Assembly: GCA_902783625.1 (NCBI GenBank)
Contig: CACZRN010000005.1
Coordinates: forward strand, 1 to 34,694
DNA: 34,694 bases
From: an uncultured Prevotellaceae bacterium
Lineage (GTDB): Bacteria; Bacteroidota; Bacteroidia; Bacteroidales; Bacteroidaceae
Direction: 5' to 3'
This document shows, in pieces, positions 6,977 through 15,481 of this stretch; the first letter of the stretch is position 1, and each line of letters begins with the position of its first letter. A program made the translations under genes and the position numbers. The notes under the pieces are model-generated. The model had not been told where the DNA came from. It ran no database searches and saw only the letters and a list, made by a program, of their open reading frames with translations.

Positions 6977-7912
6977 ATGAGAAACTTTAGAATGAAGAAT
7001 CCCGGCAAACGCTCAGTGATGAAAGAGGTGCGCGACTATGCCTTCATCACCGTGGGCATGTTCTTCTATTGCATAGGATGGACCGTGATGCTGTTGCCAA
7101 ACAACATCACCACCGGAGGCGTGTCGGGTATCGCAAACATCATTTATTGGGGAACAGGAATACCCGTCAACGTGAGCTACTTCTCTATCAATGCCGTGCT
7201 GATGATATTCGCCCTGCGACTGCTCGGACTGAAATTCTGCATAAAAACCATCTATGCTGTGACTACGCTCACGCTGATGGTGAGCATATCGCAGGGATTG
7301 GTGGGCGATATGCAATTCCTTCACGACGAGCCGTTCATGGTCACTGTCATCGGTTCCATCTTCTGCGGAATGGGTGTCGGCATGGGATTGTCGGCAGGAG
7401 GAAGCACAGGCGGAACAGACATCATTGCTGCCATAATAAACAAATATCGCGACATCTCGCTCGGACGTGTCATCATGCTCTGCGATGTAGTGATAATATC
7501 GTGCAGCTACTTCGTGCTGAAGAGCTGGGAGAGGGTGATGTACGGCTACGTCGAGCTGTTCATCGTGTCGTATTGTGTCGATCAGGTGGTGAACTCAATG
7601 CGACGCTCGGTGCAGTTCTTCATCATCTCCGACAAATACGAAGAAATCGGTCGCAACATCAACCAGAACGCCCGGCGCGGCTGTACCGTCATCGACGGAC
7701 ACGGATTCTACAGCGGCAAGGAAGTGAAGATGCTCTTTGTGCTGGCGCGCAAGAGTCAGAGCGAACACATATTCCAGCTCATCAGCCAGATAGACCCCAA
7801 TGCCTTCGTCTCGCAGAGCGCCGTCATCGGTGTCTATGGCGAGGGTTTCGACCACTTCCGCATAAAGGCATCGGCAGAGAAAGAAAACATGCAAAGCCCA
7901 ACGAACGAATAA
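6977..7912 (+). CDS. YitT-family membrane protein (DUF161 + DUF2179)
   Basis: 311 residues from ATG 6977; the next in-frame ATG (6992) is also possible. About five hydrophobic segments fall between residues 20 and 205, with family motifs NNITTGGVSGIANI (42-55) and SAGGSTGGTDIIAA (139-152). The soluble C-terminal DUF2179 domain (about 212-295) includes RRGCTVIDGHGFYSG and ends near VYGEGFD. The role of YitT proteins is not established; they are inner-membrane proteins of possible transport function. A strong terminator follows at 7973-8008. The leader is about 35 nt without a Shine-Dalgarno sequence. Confidence 0.92.
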   Translation: MRNFRMKNPGKRSVMKEVRDYAFITVGMFFYCIGWTVMLLPNNITTGGVSGIANIIYWGTGIPVNVSYFSINAVLMIFALRLLGLKFCIKTIYAVTTLTLMVSISQGLVGDMQFLHDEPFMVTVIGSIFCGMGVGMGLSAGGSTGGTDIIAAIINKYRDISLGRVIMLCDVVIISCSYFVLKSWERVMYGYVELFIVSYCVDQVVNSMRRSVQFFIISDKYEEIGRNINQNARRGCTVIDGHGFYSGKEVKMLFVLARKSQSEHIFQLISQIDPNAFVSQSAVIGVYGEGFDHFRIKASAEKENMQSPTNE

Positions 7913-7972
7913 CCTCTACCCTACTGCGCAGAAGGGATATCGTCGTCAACAAACAGGCATAAACGAGACAGT

Positions 7973-8008
7973 ACAACCCGCTTCAGGTGCTGAGGCGGGT
8001 TGTTTTTT
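7973..8008 (+). terminator. Strong rho-independent terminator after yitT
   Basis: A 14-bp stem with one G-T pair (ACAACCCGCTTCAG, loop GTG, CTGAGGCGGGTTGT) is followed by TTTTTT. Confidence 0.9.
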
Positions 8009-8032
8009 GCCACTCAAAATAACCTCACGAAT

Positions 8033-8116
8033 AATTTTGCTAGCAAAATTTTCATTAAAGAGGCTTTCTATTGACATTAAAGAGCCCTTCTATTCGAAAT
8101 TTTGCTAGCAAAATTT
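8033..8116 (-). repeat. Four-dyad intergenic element, copy 1 (reverse orientation)
   Basis: Outer GCTAGC-centred palindromes: AATTTTGCTAGCAAAATT at 8033-8050 (18 bp) and AAATTTTGCTAGCAAAATTT at 8097-8116 (20 bp), with centres 65 bp apart. Read on the minus strand, the interior holds GCTCTTTAATG and CCTCTTTAATG 22 bp apart, each preceded by a matching purine-rich arm. It lies between the yitT terminator and the DUF1080 terminator, outside any likely transcript. Other copies: 15203, 22820, 31091. Confidence 0.9.
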
Positions 8117-8191
8117 TCGTCTCGCGTATTTCCCTTTCTGGAAAGGCGATGCAGAAAGGCGCGGCGGAAGATAGAGAGAACGGCGGAAAAG

Positions 8192-8231
8192 AATAATCCC
8201 AAATCGGTCGTTATGCCGATTTGGGATTATT
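8192..8231 (-). terminator. Terminator of the DUF1080 gene
   Basis: A perfect 16-bp stem (AATAATCCCAAATCGG and its complement) around an 8-nt loop. On the minus strand it is followed by CTTTTCC. It lies 55 bp after the stop codon. Confidence 0.8.
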
Positions 8232-8285
8232 TACGTGCGATGAAAACCATCGATTATTGATTTTCAACCAGCGTATTTTTATTGT

Positions 8286-9059
8286 TTAGAGCGGGCGAAT
8301 CCAGATGTTGCGGAAGCTTATCGGCTCGCTTGGGTCGCCGTGACTCTGCAGAATGATTGGGCCGTCGCCGTGAGGTTGCACACGCGGGAAGCCAATGTAT
8401 TCGGTGGTGCCGAGTATCTCAACATTGTTCTGCAGCACAACACCATTTTGTATTACAGTTACAGTCGGGCGCACCTTATATGAGCCGTTAGCGTTGAACA
8501 CGGGGGCGTTGTAGATAATGTCGTACACGTTCCACTCGCCAGGCTTGCGCATAGCGTTCACGAGGGGAGGATACTGCTTGTAGATGGAGCCCGTCATTCC
8601 GTTGACGTAAGTCTCGTTCTCGTAGCAGTCGAGAATCTGCACCTCATACTTTCCCTGCATGTACACGCCACTATTGCCACGCGACTGACTCTCGCCGGTG
8701 ATGCCTTTCGGAACCATCCACTCCAGGTGGAGCTGATAACTACCAAACTCTTGCTTAGTGCGGATGTCGCCTTTCTGCTTGTTCACGGTCATCACACCGT
8801 TCTTCACTGTCCATCCGGCAGGCTCGCCGTTAGTCTGCTCCCAAGCAGAGAGGTCTTTGCCGTCGAAGAGTACGATGGCATCGCTCGGGGCACTCGAAGT
8901 CTTCTGATCGCCAGGAGTGACAATCTTAGGCTGCGGAGTCCAATACTCAGACATCTGTGGTTTCATAGGCATCTGCTCAGGGTATTTCTTCTCCTGAGCA
9001 TTGGCAACGATGGCAACTGCAGCCATGAACATTGCCGACAAAACTATTCTTTTTTTCAT
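8286..9059 (-). CDS. Secreted DUF1080 protein (3-keto-disaccharide hydrolase-like, LamG fold)
   Basis: 257 residues from ATG 9059, where a classical signal peptide begins (MKKR, hydrophobic, cleavage near ANAQE). The frame extends to 9104, but the extra residues would spoil the signal peptide. The mature protein has one DUF1080 domain from about residue 50 to the end: DAIVLFDGKDLSAWEQ, then NGVMTV, and RGNSGVYMQGKYEVQILD, typical of the concanavalin-like beta-sandwich. The C-terminus GPIILQSHGDPSEPISFRNIWIRPL closes the fold. DUF1080 proteins have been linked to cleavage of 3-keto-glycosides, but many are untested; here the role is carbohydrate processing in the periplasm by inference. It is a single-gene unit with its own promoter and terminator. 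Confidence 0.9.
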   Translation of the reverse strand: MKKRIVLSAMFMAAVAIVANAQEKKYPEQMPMKPQMSEYWTPQPKIVTPGDQKTSSAPSDAIVLFDGKDLSAWEQTNGEPAGWTVKNGVMTVNKQKGDIRTKQEFGSYQLHLEWMVPKGITGESQSRGNSGVYMQGKYEVQILDCYENETYVNGMTGSIYKQYPPLVNAMRKPGEWNVYDIIYNAPVFNANGSYKVRPTVTVIQNGVVLQNNVEILGTTEYIGFPRVQPHGDGPIILQSHGDPSEPISFRNIWIRPL

Positions 9060-9086
9060 ATTCTTATGGATTGATTTATCTGATGA

Positions 9087-9116
9087 CAAAAGTACAAAAA
9101 ACATCTATAAGACAAT
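9087..9116 (-). promoter_or_regulatory. Promoter of the DUF1080 gene
   Basis: On the minus strand TTG in ATTG (9116-9113), 18 bp, then TACTTTTG (9094-9087). The leader to ATG 9059 is about 25 nt. Confidence 0.6.
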
Positions 9117-9170
9117 CATCTTACACTATAATTTTACAATTCTTTAAACTAATGTCGAAAACGGGGTTAT

Positions 9171-9210
9171 AAAAAAATGCCGCATCGCTCACAGTGTGAG
9201 GATGCGGCAT
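9171..9210 (-). terminator. Terminator of secDF
   Basis: On the minus strand: ATGCCGCATC, inner stem CTCAC/GTGAG with loop ACT, one bulged base, GATGCGGCAT, then TTTTTTT. It starts 22 bp after the secDF stop. Confidence 0.92.
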
Positions 9211-9231
9211 GTAATGCTAAGCGTCGGCTGT

Positions 9232-12200
9232 TTATGCTTTCGCTGCGGGTTCTTCCTTGATTCTTCTGCCGCGCACGAGGAATGCCACCGGCGAAGCGAT
9301 GAAGATTGAAGAAAGTGTACCGAATACAACACCGAGTATCATTGCGAATGCGAAGCTGCGGATGCTTGCTCCACCAAGGAAGAAGATACACAACAGCACG
9401 ATGAGCGTTGATACAGAGGTGTTGATTGTACGTGCCAGAGTCTGGTTGACACTGTCGTCGAATACCTTCTGCGGATCCTGCTTCGGATGAAGCTTCAGAT
9501 TCTCACGAATACGGTCGAACACCACCACCTTGTCGTTGATAGAATAACCTATCACCGTAAGGATAGCGCCGATGAACGTCTGGTCGATCTCGAGTGAGAA
9601 CGGCACAATGCCCCAAAGCAGCGAGTAGAGTCCGAGCACAACGAGGGTATCCACTGCCAGAGCAACAACAGAACCGACAGAGAATGCAACGTTGCGGAAG
9701 CGGAAGAGGATATACAGGAAGATACCCACCAATGCAATCAGCACACTGTAGATAGCGCCATAGGTGATGTCTTTAGCCACCGATGGGCCCACCTTTGTAG
9801 AACTGATAATCGAACCGCCCTGACGTACATCCGGGTTCTTGAACTGCTCAACATCAGCCTGCGACACGAGATTAGCCTTCTTCAGTGCATTGTAGAGGAT
9901 GGTTTCTGTCTCGTCGTCGGTAGTTGGAGAGTTGCTCTCAATCTTGTAGTTGGTAGAGATACGGATGGTCTTTCCGTCGGTACCGATAGAGATTGCAGAG
10001 TTGTTGCTCTCTGGGAATGCCGTTGCAAGGATTTCACGAACCTGCTCTGGCTCAACAGCCTTCTCGAACTGTACAACATAGTTGCGGCCACCAGTGAAGT
10101 CGATACTGCGGCTCAGTCCACGAAGGAAGAAGCTGGCGATGAATACGATTGCTGCCAAAACAACAACGACGAAAGTCTTCTTGTAGAACGACATGAATGG
10201 GAAGTGGAGTCCCTGCATGAGGTTCTTCGAGATAGGAGTGTAGAACTTCAGGTTCAGCCACTTGTCTTTGTTCATACGGTTCTCGTAAACAAGACGTGTG
10301 AGGAACACTGCTGTGAAGAACGAGCAGATGATACCGATGATCCATGTTGTGGCAAATCCCTTCACCGGACCTGTACCGAAGTAAAGCAGGATAACACCTG
10401 TGATGATACTCGTCAAGTTAGAGTCGAAGATTGCCGAGAATGCATTGTCGTATCCTGCCTTCACTGCTTGCTTGATACCCTTACCACTGCGCATCTCTTC
10501 CTTTATGCGCTCATAGATAAGCACATTGGCGTCGACGGCGGTACCCAATGAAAGTACCATACCCGCAAGTCCCGACATCGTCAGAGCTGCTTGGAATGAG
10601 GTAAGAATACCGAGCGTGAAGAACAGGTTCACGATAAGTGCGCAGTTGGCCATCATGCCAGGGATAAATCCGTACATCATGACCATGTAGATCATCAACA
10701 GCACGAAAGCGATGATGAACGACCAAATACCCTGCTTGATAGACTGTGCGCCAAGGCTTGGACCCACAACCTCTGCCTGCACGATGCGAGCCGGAGCTGG
10801 CATACGACCAGACACGAGAGTGTTGGCAAGGTCTTTGGTATCCTCGATTGTGAAGTTACCTGTAATCTGCGACTGTCCACCGTCGATCTCGTTCTGTACA
10901 CGTGGTGCAGAATAAACAACGCCGTCGAGTACGATAGCGATGGCCTTCTGTACGTTGGCTTTTGTCAGCTGTGCCCAGCGACGAGCACCTTCGGTGTTCA
11001 TCGACATCGACACCTCAGGAGCACCTGAGAGCTGGTTGAACTGGTCTTTTGCAGATGTGATAACGTCGCCCTCGAGCGGAGCACGGCCGTTAGGATTGGT
11101 CACCTTCAGGGCATAGAGTCCGAAGATGTTCTTGGCATTCAGTCCGTCCTCTGGCTTTGCACTCCACAGAAGTTTCAGGTCGGAAGGCAGCACTTGCTTT
11201 GCAAGCTCTGAATATATCACCTTATTAACATCGGCTGTGTCGCGTACATTAGCATAACCAACGAGTGCGAGCGAGCCACGTCCTGTGGGCTGGAAGATTG
11301 AGTAGAGCGGATTGGCTTTCTTCTGAGCTTCTGTCTGCTCGCCACTCTTCTCTGCCACACCGGCGTCGTTGCCCTCTTCCTTGATTTTGAAGGTAGGCTC
11401 AGCCTTTGTCTCTTCAGCTGCTTTCACCTTGGTGGTATCAGCCTCAGCTGCCTTTTCTGCCTCAGCAGGTGCCTGCTCGTTTGACAGCTCATTGGCTGCA
11501 CGCTGGTTGAGCTGAGTCAGATATGGAATGATTTCTTCGGCATTGTATGTCTCCCAGAACTCGAGGTTTGCGCTGCTCTGCAAGAGGTTACGCATACGCT
11601 CCGGCTCACGGATACCTGGCATTTCAACCATGATACGTCCCTGCTGTCCTTCCAGTTTCTGGATGTTTGGCTGTACGACACCGAACTTGTCGATACGTGT
11701 GCGCACCACATTGAACGAGTTGTCGATGGCCGACTGCACTTCCTCGCGAAGCACTTTCTCCACCTCACTGTCGGTGCTCTGTGGCGAAACCTTGCCCTGA
11801 AGCTGCTGTGTAGCAAATATCTCAGCGAGATTACGGCCAGGGGCATTCTTGTGGAAAGCCTTGATAAAGAGCGAGATGAAGTCGCTCTGGCTGCTTTCTT
11901 CCTCTACCTTGGCCTCTTGCATGGATTTCACGTATGCAGGGTCGGTCTTGTGATCTGCCAATATGTCCAACACGTCTGGAACAGAGATTTCCAGAATAAC
12001 ATTCATACCACCCTTAAGGTCGAGGCCAAGACCGATCTGAGTCTCGAGACACTTCTGATAAGAGTAGATTCCCAAATACTTAACTGAGTCTTTGTAGTCC
12101 TGCTGCTTGATTGGATCTTCAATCTTTGCAGCCTGCTTGTCGAAGTAGCTTGTTGCTGCCGAGAACGACAGATAGAAGATGCTTGCAAGTGTCAGTAAGA

Positions 12201-12234
12201 CTGCAGTTACAATTACAATTCCTTTGTTTTGCAT
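9232..12234 (-). CDS. secDF: Protein translocase subunit SecDF (fused SecD and SecF)
   Basis: 1000 residues. It uses the proton gradient to help SecYEG pull exported proteins through the inner membrane. The SecD half: TM1 at 5-25, LGLDLKGGMN (69-78), periplasmic P1 region, then a five-helix membrane bundle with VDANVLIYERIKEE (567-580). The SecF half begins near 685 with SIDFTGGRNY (710-719) and carries INDKVVVFDRIREN, its counterpart of the proton-path motif. A charged, Ala/Glu/Lys-rich stretch at about 245-310, in the SecD periplasmic part, is low in complexity and looks like a flexible lineage-specific insert. Fusion is usual in Bacteroidetes. It is probably transcribed alone, from the promoter box at 12281 to the terminator at 9171. 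Confidence 0.97.
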   Translation of the reverse strand: MQNKGIVIVTAVLLTLASIFYLSFSAATSYFDKQAAKIEDPIKQQDYKDSVKYLGIYSYQKCLETQIGLGLDLKGGMNVILEISVPDVLDILADHKTDPAYVKSMQEAKVEEESSQSDFISLFIKAFHKNAPGRNLAEIFATQQLQGKVSPQSTDSEVEKVLREEVQSAIDNSFNVVRTRIDKFGVVQPNIQKLEGQQGRIMVEMPGIREPERMRNLLQSSANLEFWETYNAEEIIPYLTQLNQRAANELSNEQAPAEAEKAAEADTTKVKAAEETKAEPTFKIKEEGNDAGVAEKSGEQTEAQKKANPLYSIFQPTGRGSLALVGYANVRDTADVNKVIYSELAKQVLPSDLKLLWSAKPEDGLNAKNIFGLYALKVTNPNGRAPLEGDVITSAKDQFNQLSGAPEVSMSMNTEGARRWAQLTKANVQKAIAIVLDGVVYSAPRVQNEIDGGQSQITGNFTIEDTKDLANTLVSGRMPAPARIVQAEVVGPSLGAQSIKQGIWSFIIAFVLLMIYMVMMYGFIPGMMANCALIVNLFFTLGILTSFQAALTMSGLAGMVLSLGTAVDANVLIYERIKEEMRSGKGIKQAVKAGYDNAFSAIFDSNLTSIITGVILLYFGTGPVKGFATTWIIGIICSFFTAVFLTRLVYENRMNKDKWLNLKFYTPISKNLMQGLHFPFMSFYKKTFVVVVLAAIVFIASFFLRGLSRSIDFTGGRNYVVQFEKAVEPEQVREILATAFPESNNSAISIGTDGKTIRISTNYKIESNSPTTDDETETILYNALKKANLVSQADVEQFKNPDVRQGGSIISSTKVGPSVAKDITYGAIYSVLIALVGIFLYILFRFRNVAFSVGSVVALAVDTLVVLGLYSLLWGIVPFSLEIDQTFIGAILTVIGYSINDKVVVFDRIRENLKLHPKQDPQKVFDDSVNQTLARTINTSVSTLIVLLCIFFLGGASIRSFAFAMILGVVFGTLSSIFIASPVAFLVRGRRIKEEPAAKA

Positions 12235-12280
12235 TTTTTATTTTTACTTTGAATTATGATTTCAAAAACTTTATAGCGTG

Positions 12281-12288
12281 CAAAGATA
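12281..12288 (-). promoter_or_regulatory. -7 box of secDF
   Basis: TATCTTTG on the minus strand, about 47 bp before the ATG. No convincing -33 box is seen at 19-20 bp. Confidence 0.5.
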
Positions 12289-12346
12289 GTTATTTTTTAT
12301 TATTAGGGAAAATTTATGAGCCTTATTTATTGATTTTTTAAGGTTT

Positions 12347-13429
12347 TCACCTGATTTTTATGTAGCATTTAATGGGATAATGGTCGCTGATGTCGATTTT
12401 CTTGTCAACTTTGCATGCATATGGGGTGATATCTTCGGAGCAGAGTATATTGTCGATTCTCACATACATCCCCCCTCTGTTATATGAAAAACCGAACCCG
12501 TTTCCACTCTCCACGAAGCAGTCTTTCATGCCTTTCGCTACCTGCCGGTGTGCATAGGAGAGCGGAGTATCGTTGAAGTCGCCGCACACAACAATCGAGT
12601 TGCCTTTATGATTCTCAATAAATTTTGCAAGAGCTTTTGCCTGTGGAGCGCGCTTCTTTGCTGCCTGTGCCAGCTTGCCGAACACCTGCTTCGAGCCGGC
12701 ACTTGCGTCTTCGCGCTTCACCTCGCCTTCAACAATGTTTTTCAGTAACTTACGGTCTTCGCTGCTCAGGCCGCTGACCTGGAAATGTGCATTCAGCACA
12801 ATGAGTGTGTCGGTGCCCAAATCGAGATGATATGCCACTGCCGAACGGCGTGACTCACCATAGCCGATGCGTTCTTTTTTTATTATAGGATACTTGCTAT
12901 ATAACGCCAGCACATCACCCACACCCACCGAGTGGATGGTATCGCGATGGGGATAGAGCCCGTCGAGACGCTCTGCCACACCAGCCTGTATGGCCTGACG
13001 CGAGTCAGTTTCCTGCAAGCAGACAATATCGGCATTTTCTTCTGCGATATACGCAGGCACCTTCATCGATGTCTCAAACTCGGCATCGCGCCCGAAGTAC
13101 CACACATTGTAGCTCATCACCTTTATCGCATCCTCGGGCACGTTACTCTCGAAATTGATTGGCATATAGGTTCTTACCGGTCCGTAGCAGATGGCAAAAC
13201 CGATTAAAGGCAGCAGCACATAGCGCAACTTGATGAATGCCCACACTACGAGGAAGAAGAAATTGATAATCAAGAAGATAGGAAACAGCATCGACATGTT
13301 CGACAGCAGCGGATAGCTGATGGGACTCACCCTACCGGCATAGCCCACAACGAGCATTAACAAGATGGTCGCCACGTTGGCACCAATCAGTACACCAACG
13401 ACAACCTTGCGTATCTTCTTTATAATCAC
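12347..13429 (-). CDS. Membrane-anchored endonuclease/exonuclease/phosphatase family protein
   Basis: 360 residues. The N-terminal 95 have about three hydrophobic helices (7-30, 48-68, 70-90), placing the catalytic domain probably outside the cytoplasm. The EEP fold motifs follow: VMSYNVWYFG (Asn), CLQET (catalytic Glu), GDFNDTP (Asp and Asn), RIDNIL and SDHYPI (the final Asp-His pair). These fit a Mg-dependent phosphodiesterase or phosphatase acting on nucleic acid, phospholipid or inositol phosphate; the substrate is unknown. The start is GTG at 13429, only 15 bp after the rhomboid stop, and the next in-frame ATG would cut into the first helix. It is probably cotranscribed with the rhomboid gene. 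Confidence 0.88.
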   Translation of the reverse strand: MIIKKIRKVVVGVLIGANVATILLMLVVGYAGRVSPISYPLLSNMSMLFPIFLIINFFFLVVWAFIKLRYVLLPLIGFAICYGPVRTYMPINFESNVPEDAIKVMSYNVWYFGRDAEFETSMKVPAYIAEENADIVCLQETDSRQAIQAGVAERLDGLYPHRDTIHSVGVGDVLALYSKYPIIKKERIGYGESRRSAVAYHLDLGTDTLIVLNAHFQVSGLSSEDRKLLKNIVEGEVKREDASAGSKQVFGKLAQAAKKRAPQAKALAKFIENHKGNSIVVCGDFNDTPLSYAHRQVAKGMKDCFVESGNGFGFSYNRGGMYVRIDNILCSEDITPYACKVDKKIDISDHYPIKCYIKIR

Positions 13430-13444
13430 TGCGAACGCTCCCTG

Positions 13445-14335
13445 TTAGTTATTGTTTTTCCTGTCAAACAACCGCTGTTTTTCTTCGCGTGTCAGACTGT
13501 CGTATCCGCTTTTGCGAATCTTGTCGAGAATGGCATCTATCTCCTCCTGCTCATGCTTCTTGCGGGCATTGTATTCCCAGTCGGTTTCGCGTTGAGTATC
13601 AGACTGTTGCCCTGTTCCCGACTTCACATTGCGATTCTCCCACCGGCGACGCATATTCTCGAAGAAAGCATCGCTGTCGGCAGTGTTGTAATAGCTGTTG
13701 GGATGGCGTCGCCAATAGCGTATGAGCAGATATCCGAAGAGCATACCTCCGAGATGTGCGAAGTGAGCAACATTGTCGCCTGGCGTTGCCATTGCCGAGA
13801 ACAGCTCGATGGCTGCGTATATGCACACAAACCACTTAGCCTTGATGGGTATTGGCAGGGGGAAGATGAAAATCCTCTCCTCAGGGAATATCATTCCGAA
13901 TGCCAGCAGTATGCCATACACTGCACCCGACGCACCGACGGTGGTATATGGGTTAAACACTGCTGCCGGTATTGCCGACAGGTTGCCAAGCTGGGACGAC
14001 AGCCACATATACTGCACAAGCTCCTGCATCAGTCCGGCTCCCACACCGCAGGCAAGATAGTAGAACAGAAACTTCCTCTCGCCCCACTGACTCTCCACTA
14101 TGCGGCCAAACATCCACAGCGCGAACATATTAAAGAATATATGCTCGATGTTGGCATGCATGAACATGTAGGTCAGCAACTGCCATATATGGAAATCCGA
14201 TGCCATGAAGAAATGCAACCCAAAGATATTGTTAAGGTCGGCACCGCCCCTTGTGGCACCCATCACTATCATTGCAACAAATGCCAACACATTCAGTATA
14301 AGCAAATTTTTTGTAACCTTTGGCATAGTAAACAT
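13445..14335 (-). CDS. Rhomboid-family intramembrane serine protease
   Basis: 296 residues with six or so transmembrane helices in the first 205. The catalytic dyad is visible: Ser136 in GASGAVYG and a histidine in NVAHFAHLGG (His191 most likely, His194 alternative). The L1-loop-like WGERKFLFYYL stretch is at 84-94. Rhomboids cut single-pass membrane proteins within the bilayer. The hydrophilic tail (about 210-296), rich in Glu, Arg and Lys and ending DSLTREEKQRLFDRK, is likely cytoplasmic and may bind a partner. An ATG at 14326 (residue 4) is an alternative start. It leads a two-gene unit with the EEP protein. Confidence 0.93.
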   Translation of the reverse strand: MFTMPKVTKNLLILNVLAFVAMIVMGATRGGADLNNIFGLHFFMASDFHIWQLLTYMFMHANIEHIFFNMFALWMFGRIVESQWGERKFLFYYLACGVGAGLMQELVQYMWLSSQLGNLSAIPAAVFNPYTTVGASGAVYGILLAFGMIFPEERIFIFPLPIPIKAKWFVCIYAAIELFSAMATPGDNVAHFAHLGGMLFGYLLIRYWRRHPNSYYNTADSDAFFENMRRRWENRNVKSGTGQQSDTQRETDWEYNARKKHEQEEIDAILDKIRKSGYDSLTREEKQRLFDRKNNN

Positions 14336-14372
14336 AGTTGTAACTTTTTCGTTTGTAACTTATTGACGACCG

Positions 14373-14380
14373 CAAAATTA
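14373..14380 (-). promoter_or_regulatory. -7 box of the rhomboid gene
   Basis: TAATTTTG on the minus strand, about 38 bp before the ATG. The -33 region is weak. Confidence 0.45.
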
Positions 14381-14462
14381 CGAAAAATATCGATTAAAAC
14401 ACACCGAAAAGCCCTTTTTGAAGTTTTTTTTGAGAAAAACATGCATTTTTTCTTTAAAAATG

Positions 14463-14493
14463 TTTGATTTATAAAATGTTTGCGCTATATTTG
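14463..14493 (+). promoter_or_regulatory. Promoter of the HU gene
   Basis: TTTG at 14463-14466, 19 bp, TATATTTG at 14486-14493: an excellent match to the Bacteroidetes promoter, as expected for an abundant protein. The leader is about 45 nt and A/T-rich. Confidence 0.85.
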
Positions 14494-14543
14494 CGAAGAA
14501 ATTTGCAGATAAAACTATTATTAATCTTTTAAATAACAAAATT

Positions 14544-14816
14544 ATGAACAAGACACAATTAGTTGAGAAGATTGCAGCTCAGGCTGGTATCAGCAAGGCT
14601 GCTGCTAAGAAAGCATTGGACGCAACAACAGGCGCTATCAAGGACGCTCTTAAGGCTGGTGAGAAAGTACAGTTGGTTGGCTTCGGCACATTCGCAGTTG
14701 CTAAGCGCCCAGCTCGCACAGGTATCAACCCTGCAACAAAGGCAAAGATTAAGATCGCTGCTAAGAAAGTTGCTAAGTTCAAGGCTGGTGCAGAACTCGC
14801 AGATGCTGTAAAGTAA
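14544..14816 (+). CDS. HU-family nucleoid DNA-binding protein
   Basis: 90 residues, the exact HU length. The helical dimer part [25 protein letters not shown] is followed by [24 protein letters not shown], containing the GFG turn and the proline-bearing DNA-contacting arm (RTGINPAT, 58-65). The C-terminus is [14 protein letters not shown] binds and bends DNA without strict sequence preference and compacts the chromosome. Codon use is highly biased (GCT, AAG, CGC), as expected for very high expression, and unlike the neighbours. It is a single-gene unit between a strong promoter and a strong terminator. Confidence 0.97.
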   Translation: MNKTQLVEKIAAQAGISKAAAKKALDATTGAIKDALKAGEKVQLVGFGTFAVAKRPARTGINPATKAKIKIAAKKVAKFKAGAELADAVK

Positions 14817-14843
14817 TCCTGAACTACAATTCGGACAAACGAC

Positions 14844-14874
14844 AAAGGCGACCCTAAAAAGGTCGCCTTTTTTT
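14844..14874 (+). terminator. Strong rho-independent terminator after HU
   Basis: A perfect 10-bp stem (AAAGGCGACC, loop CTAAAAA, GGTCGCCTTT) ending in a run of T. It abuts the 3' end of the convergent tRNA-Gln. Confidence 0.95.
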
Positions 14875-14875
14875 G

Positions 14876-14946
14876 TTGTCCAAGGCGGATTCGAACCACC
14901 ACAAACAGAACCAAAACCTGTTGTGCTACCATTACACCATTGGACA
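14876..14946 (-). tRNA. tRNA-Gln (anticodon TTG)
   Basis: On the minus strand: acceptor TGTCCAA/TTGGACA, discriminator A; D stem GTG/CAC; anticodon stem ACAGG/TCTGT around loop TTTTGGT, anticodon TTG; T arm GGTGG, TTCGAAT, CCGCC. 71 nt, no encoded CCA. A promoter box lies just upstream at 14965-14972. Confidence 0.93.
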
Positions 14947-14964
14947 ATCGCTTGTTTGCGCCTG

Positions 14965-14972
14965 CAAAAGTA
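14965..14972 (-). promoter_or_regulatory. -7 box of tRNA-Gln
   Basis: TACTTTTG on the minus strand, followed by CAGG. It is 19 bp before the tRNA 5' end, so the leader is short. Confidence 0.6.
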
Positions 14973-15030
14973 ATAGTTTTTCAGCCTACTACCAAATTTT
15001 TACATCATTTTTTATGTTAACAGCCAGTCG

Positions 15031-15073
15031 AAAGAAGATAAACAGAGGCAACAAATGCCCTCGAATCTTCTTT
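15031..15073. other. Nested intergenic hairpin
   Basis: Outer arms AAAGAAGAT/ATCTTCTTT (9 bp), inner arms GAGGCA/TGCCCTC with one bulge, loop ACAAA. There is no T-run on the plus side. Function unknown. Confidence 0.5.
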
Positions 15074-15202
15074 GCTCTGCAGGGGTTATGACATCGTTTA
15101 TGTTGCATCCGTCAGGCTATCACGGATGTGTAAGACTCTTCATCATATTGATTTTGCAATGTTGAGGAACACCTTTATTTATAACGGGTGGAACGCTAAC
15201 CA

Positions 15203-15287
15203 AAAATTTTGCTAGCAAAATTTTGAATAGAAAGCCTCTTTAATGCGGGTAAAGGGCCTCTTTAATGACAATTTTGCTAGCAAAATT
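15203..15287 (+). repeat. Four-dyad intergenic element, copy 2
   Basis: The left palindrome is 22 bp (15203-15224) and the right one 18 bp (15270-15287), with centres 65 bp apart. The interior has CCTCTTTAATG twice, 22 bp apart; the second lies in the dyad TAAAGGG-C-CTCTTTA. It lies in the gap between the HU/tRNA-Gln pair and the tyrS operon end. Confidence 0.92.
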
Positions 15288-15418
15288 TTCTGAAGGCAAT
15301 ACAAGAGAGTAATAAATTACAATTATGTTGCCTTTGATAAAAAGCCAACAAAGATGTTTATGTGTGGCAAAATATAAAATTATGCTCGCTGATATACAAT
15401 AACTGGTGTTCAGGGATA

Positions 15419-15455
15419 TAAAAACGAGGAGGCACCCTGCGTGGGATGCCTCCTC
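15419..15455 (-). terminator. Terminator of the metK-tyrS gene cluster
   Basis: On the minus strand: GAGGAGGCA, a bulge, CCC, loop, GGG, TGCCTCCTC, then GTTTTTATA. It lies 27 bp after the tyrS stop. Confidence 0.9.
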
Positions 15456-15481
15456 TTCTCTTTTATTTCGGAATGACGTGC

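Larger units (their letters stand above)
14947..15481. other. 535-bp gap between tRNA-Gln and tyrS
   Basis: No credible gene. Contents from left to right: the tRNA-Gln promoter, a nested hairpin (15031-15073), a 7-bp hairpin (CATCCGT/ACGGATG, 15106-15128), copy 2 of the four-dyad element (15203-15287), a 7-bp inverted repeat AAGGCAA/TTGCCTT (15293 and 15328), and the tyrS terminator (15419-15455). Confidence 0.7.

Noticed and set aside
7069-7962. Open frame of 297 codons, plus strand
   Set aside because: Another frame of the yitT gene, very rich in Arg and His, without any family motif.
8033-8116. The repeat as a minimal CRISPR array
   Set aside because: The interior segments are related to one another and recur at four loci, the outer repeats are palindromes, and no cas gene is present.
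13553-14467. Open frame of 304 codons, plus strand
   Set aside because: Antisense to the rhomboid gene; composition rich in His and Cys is typical of a shadow frame.
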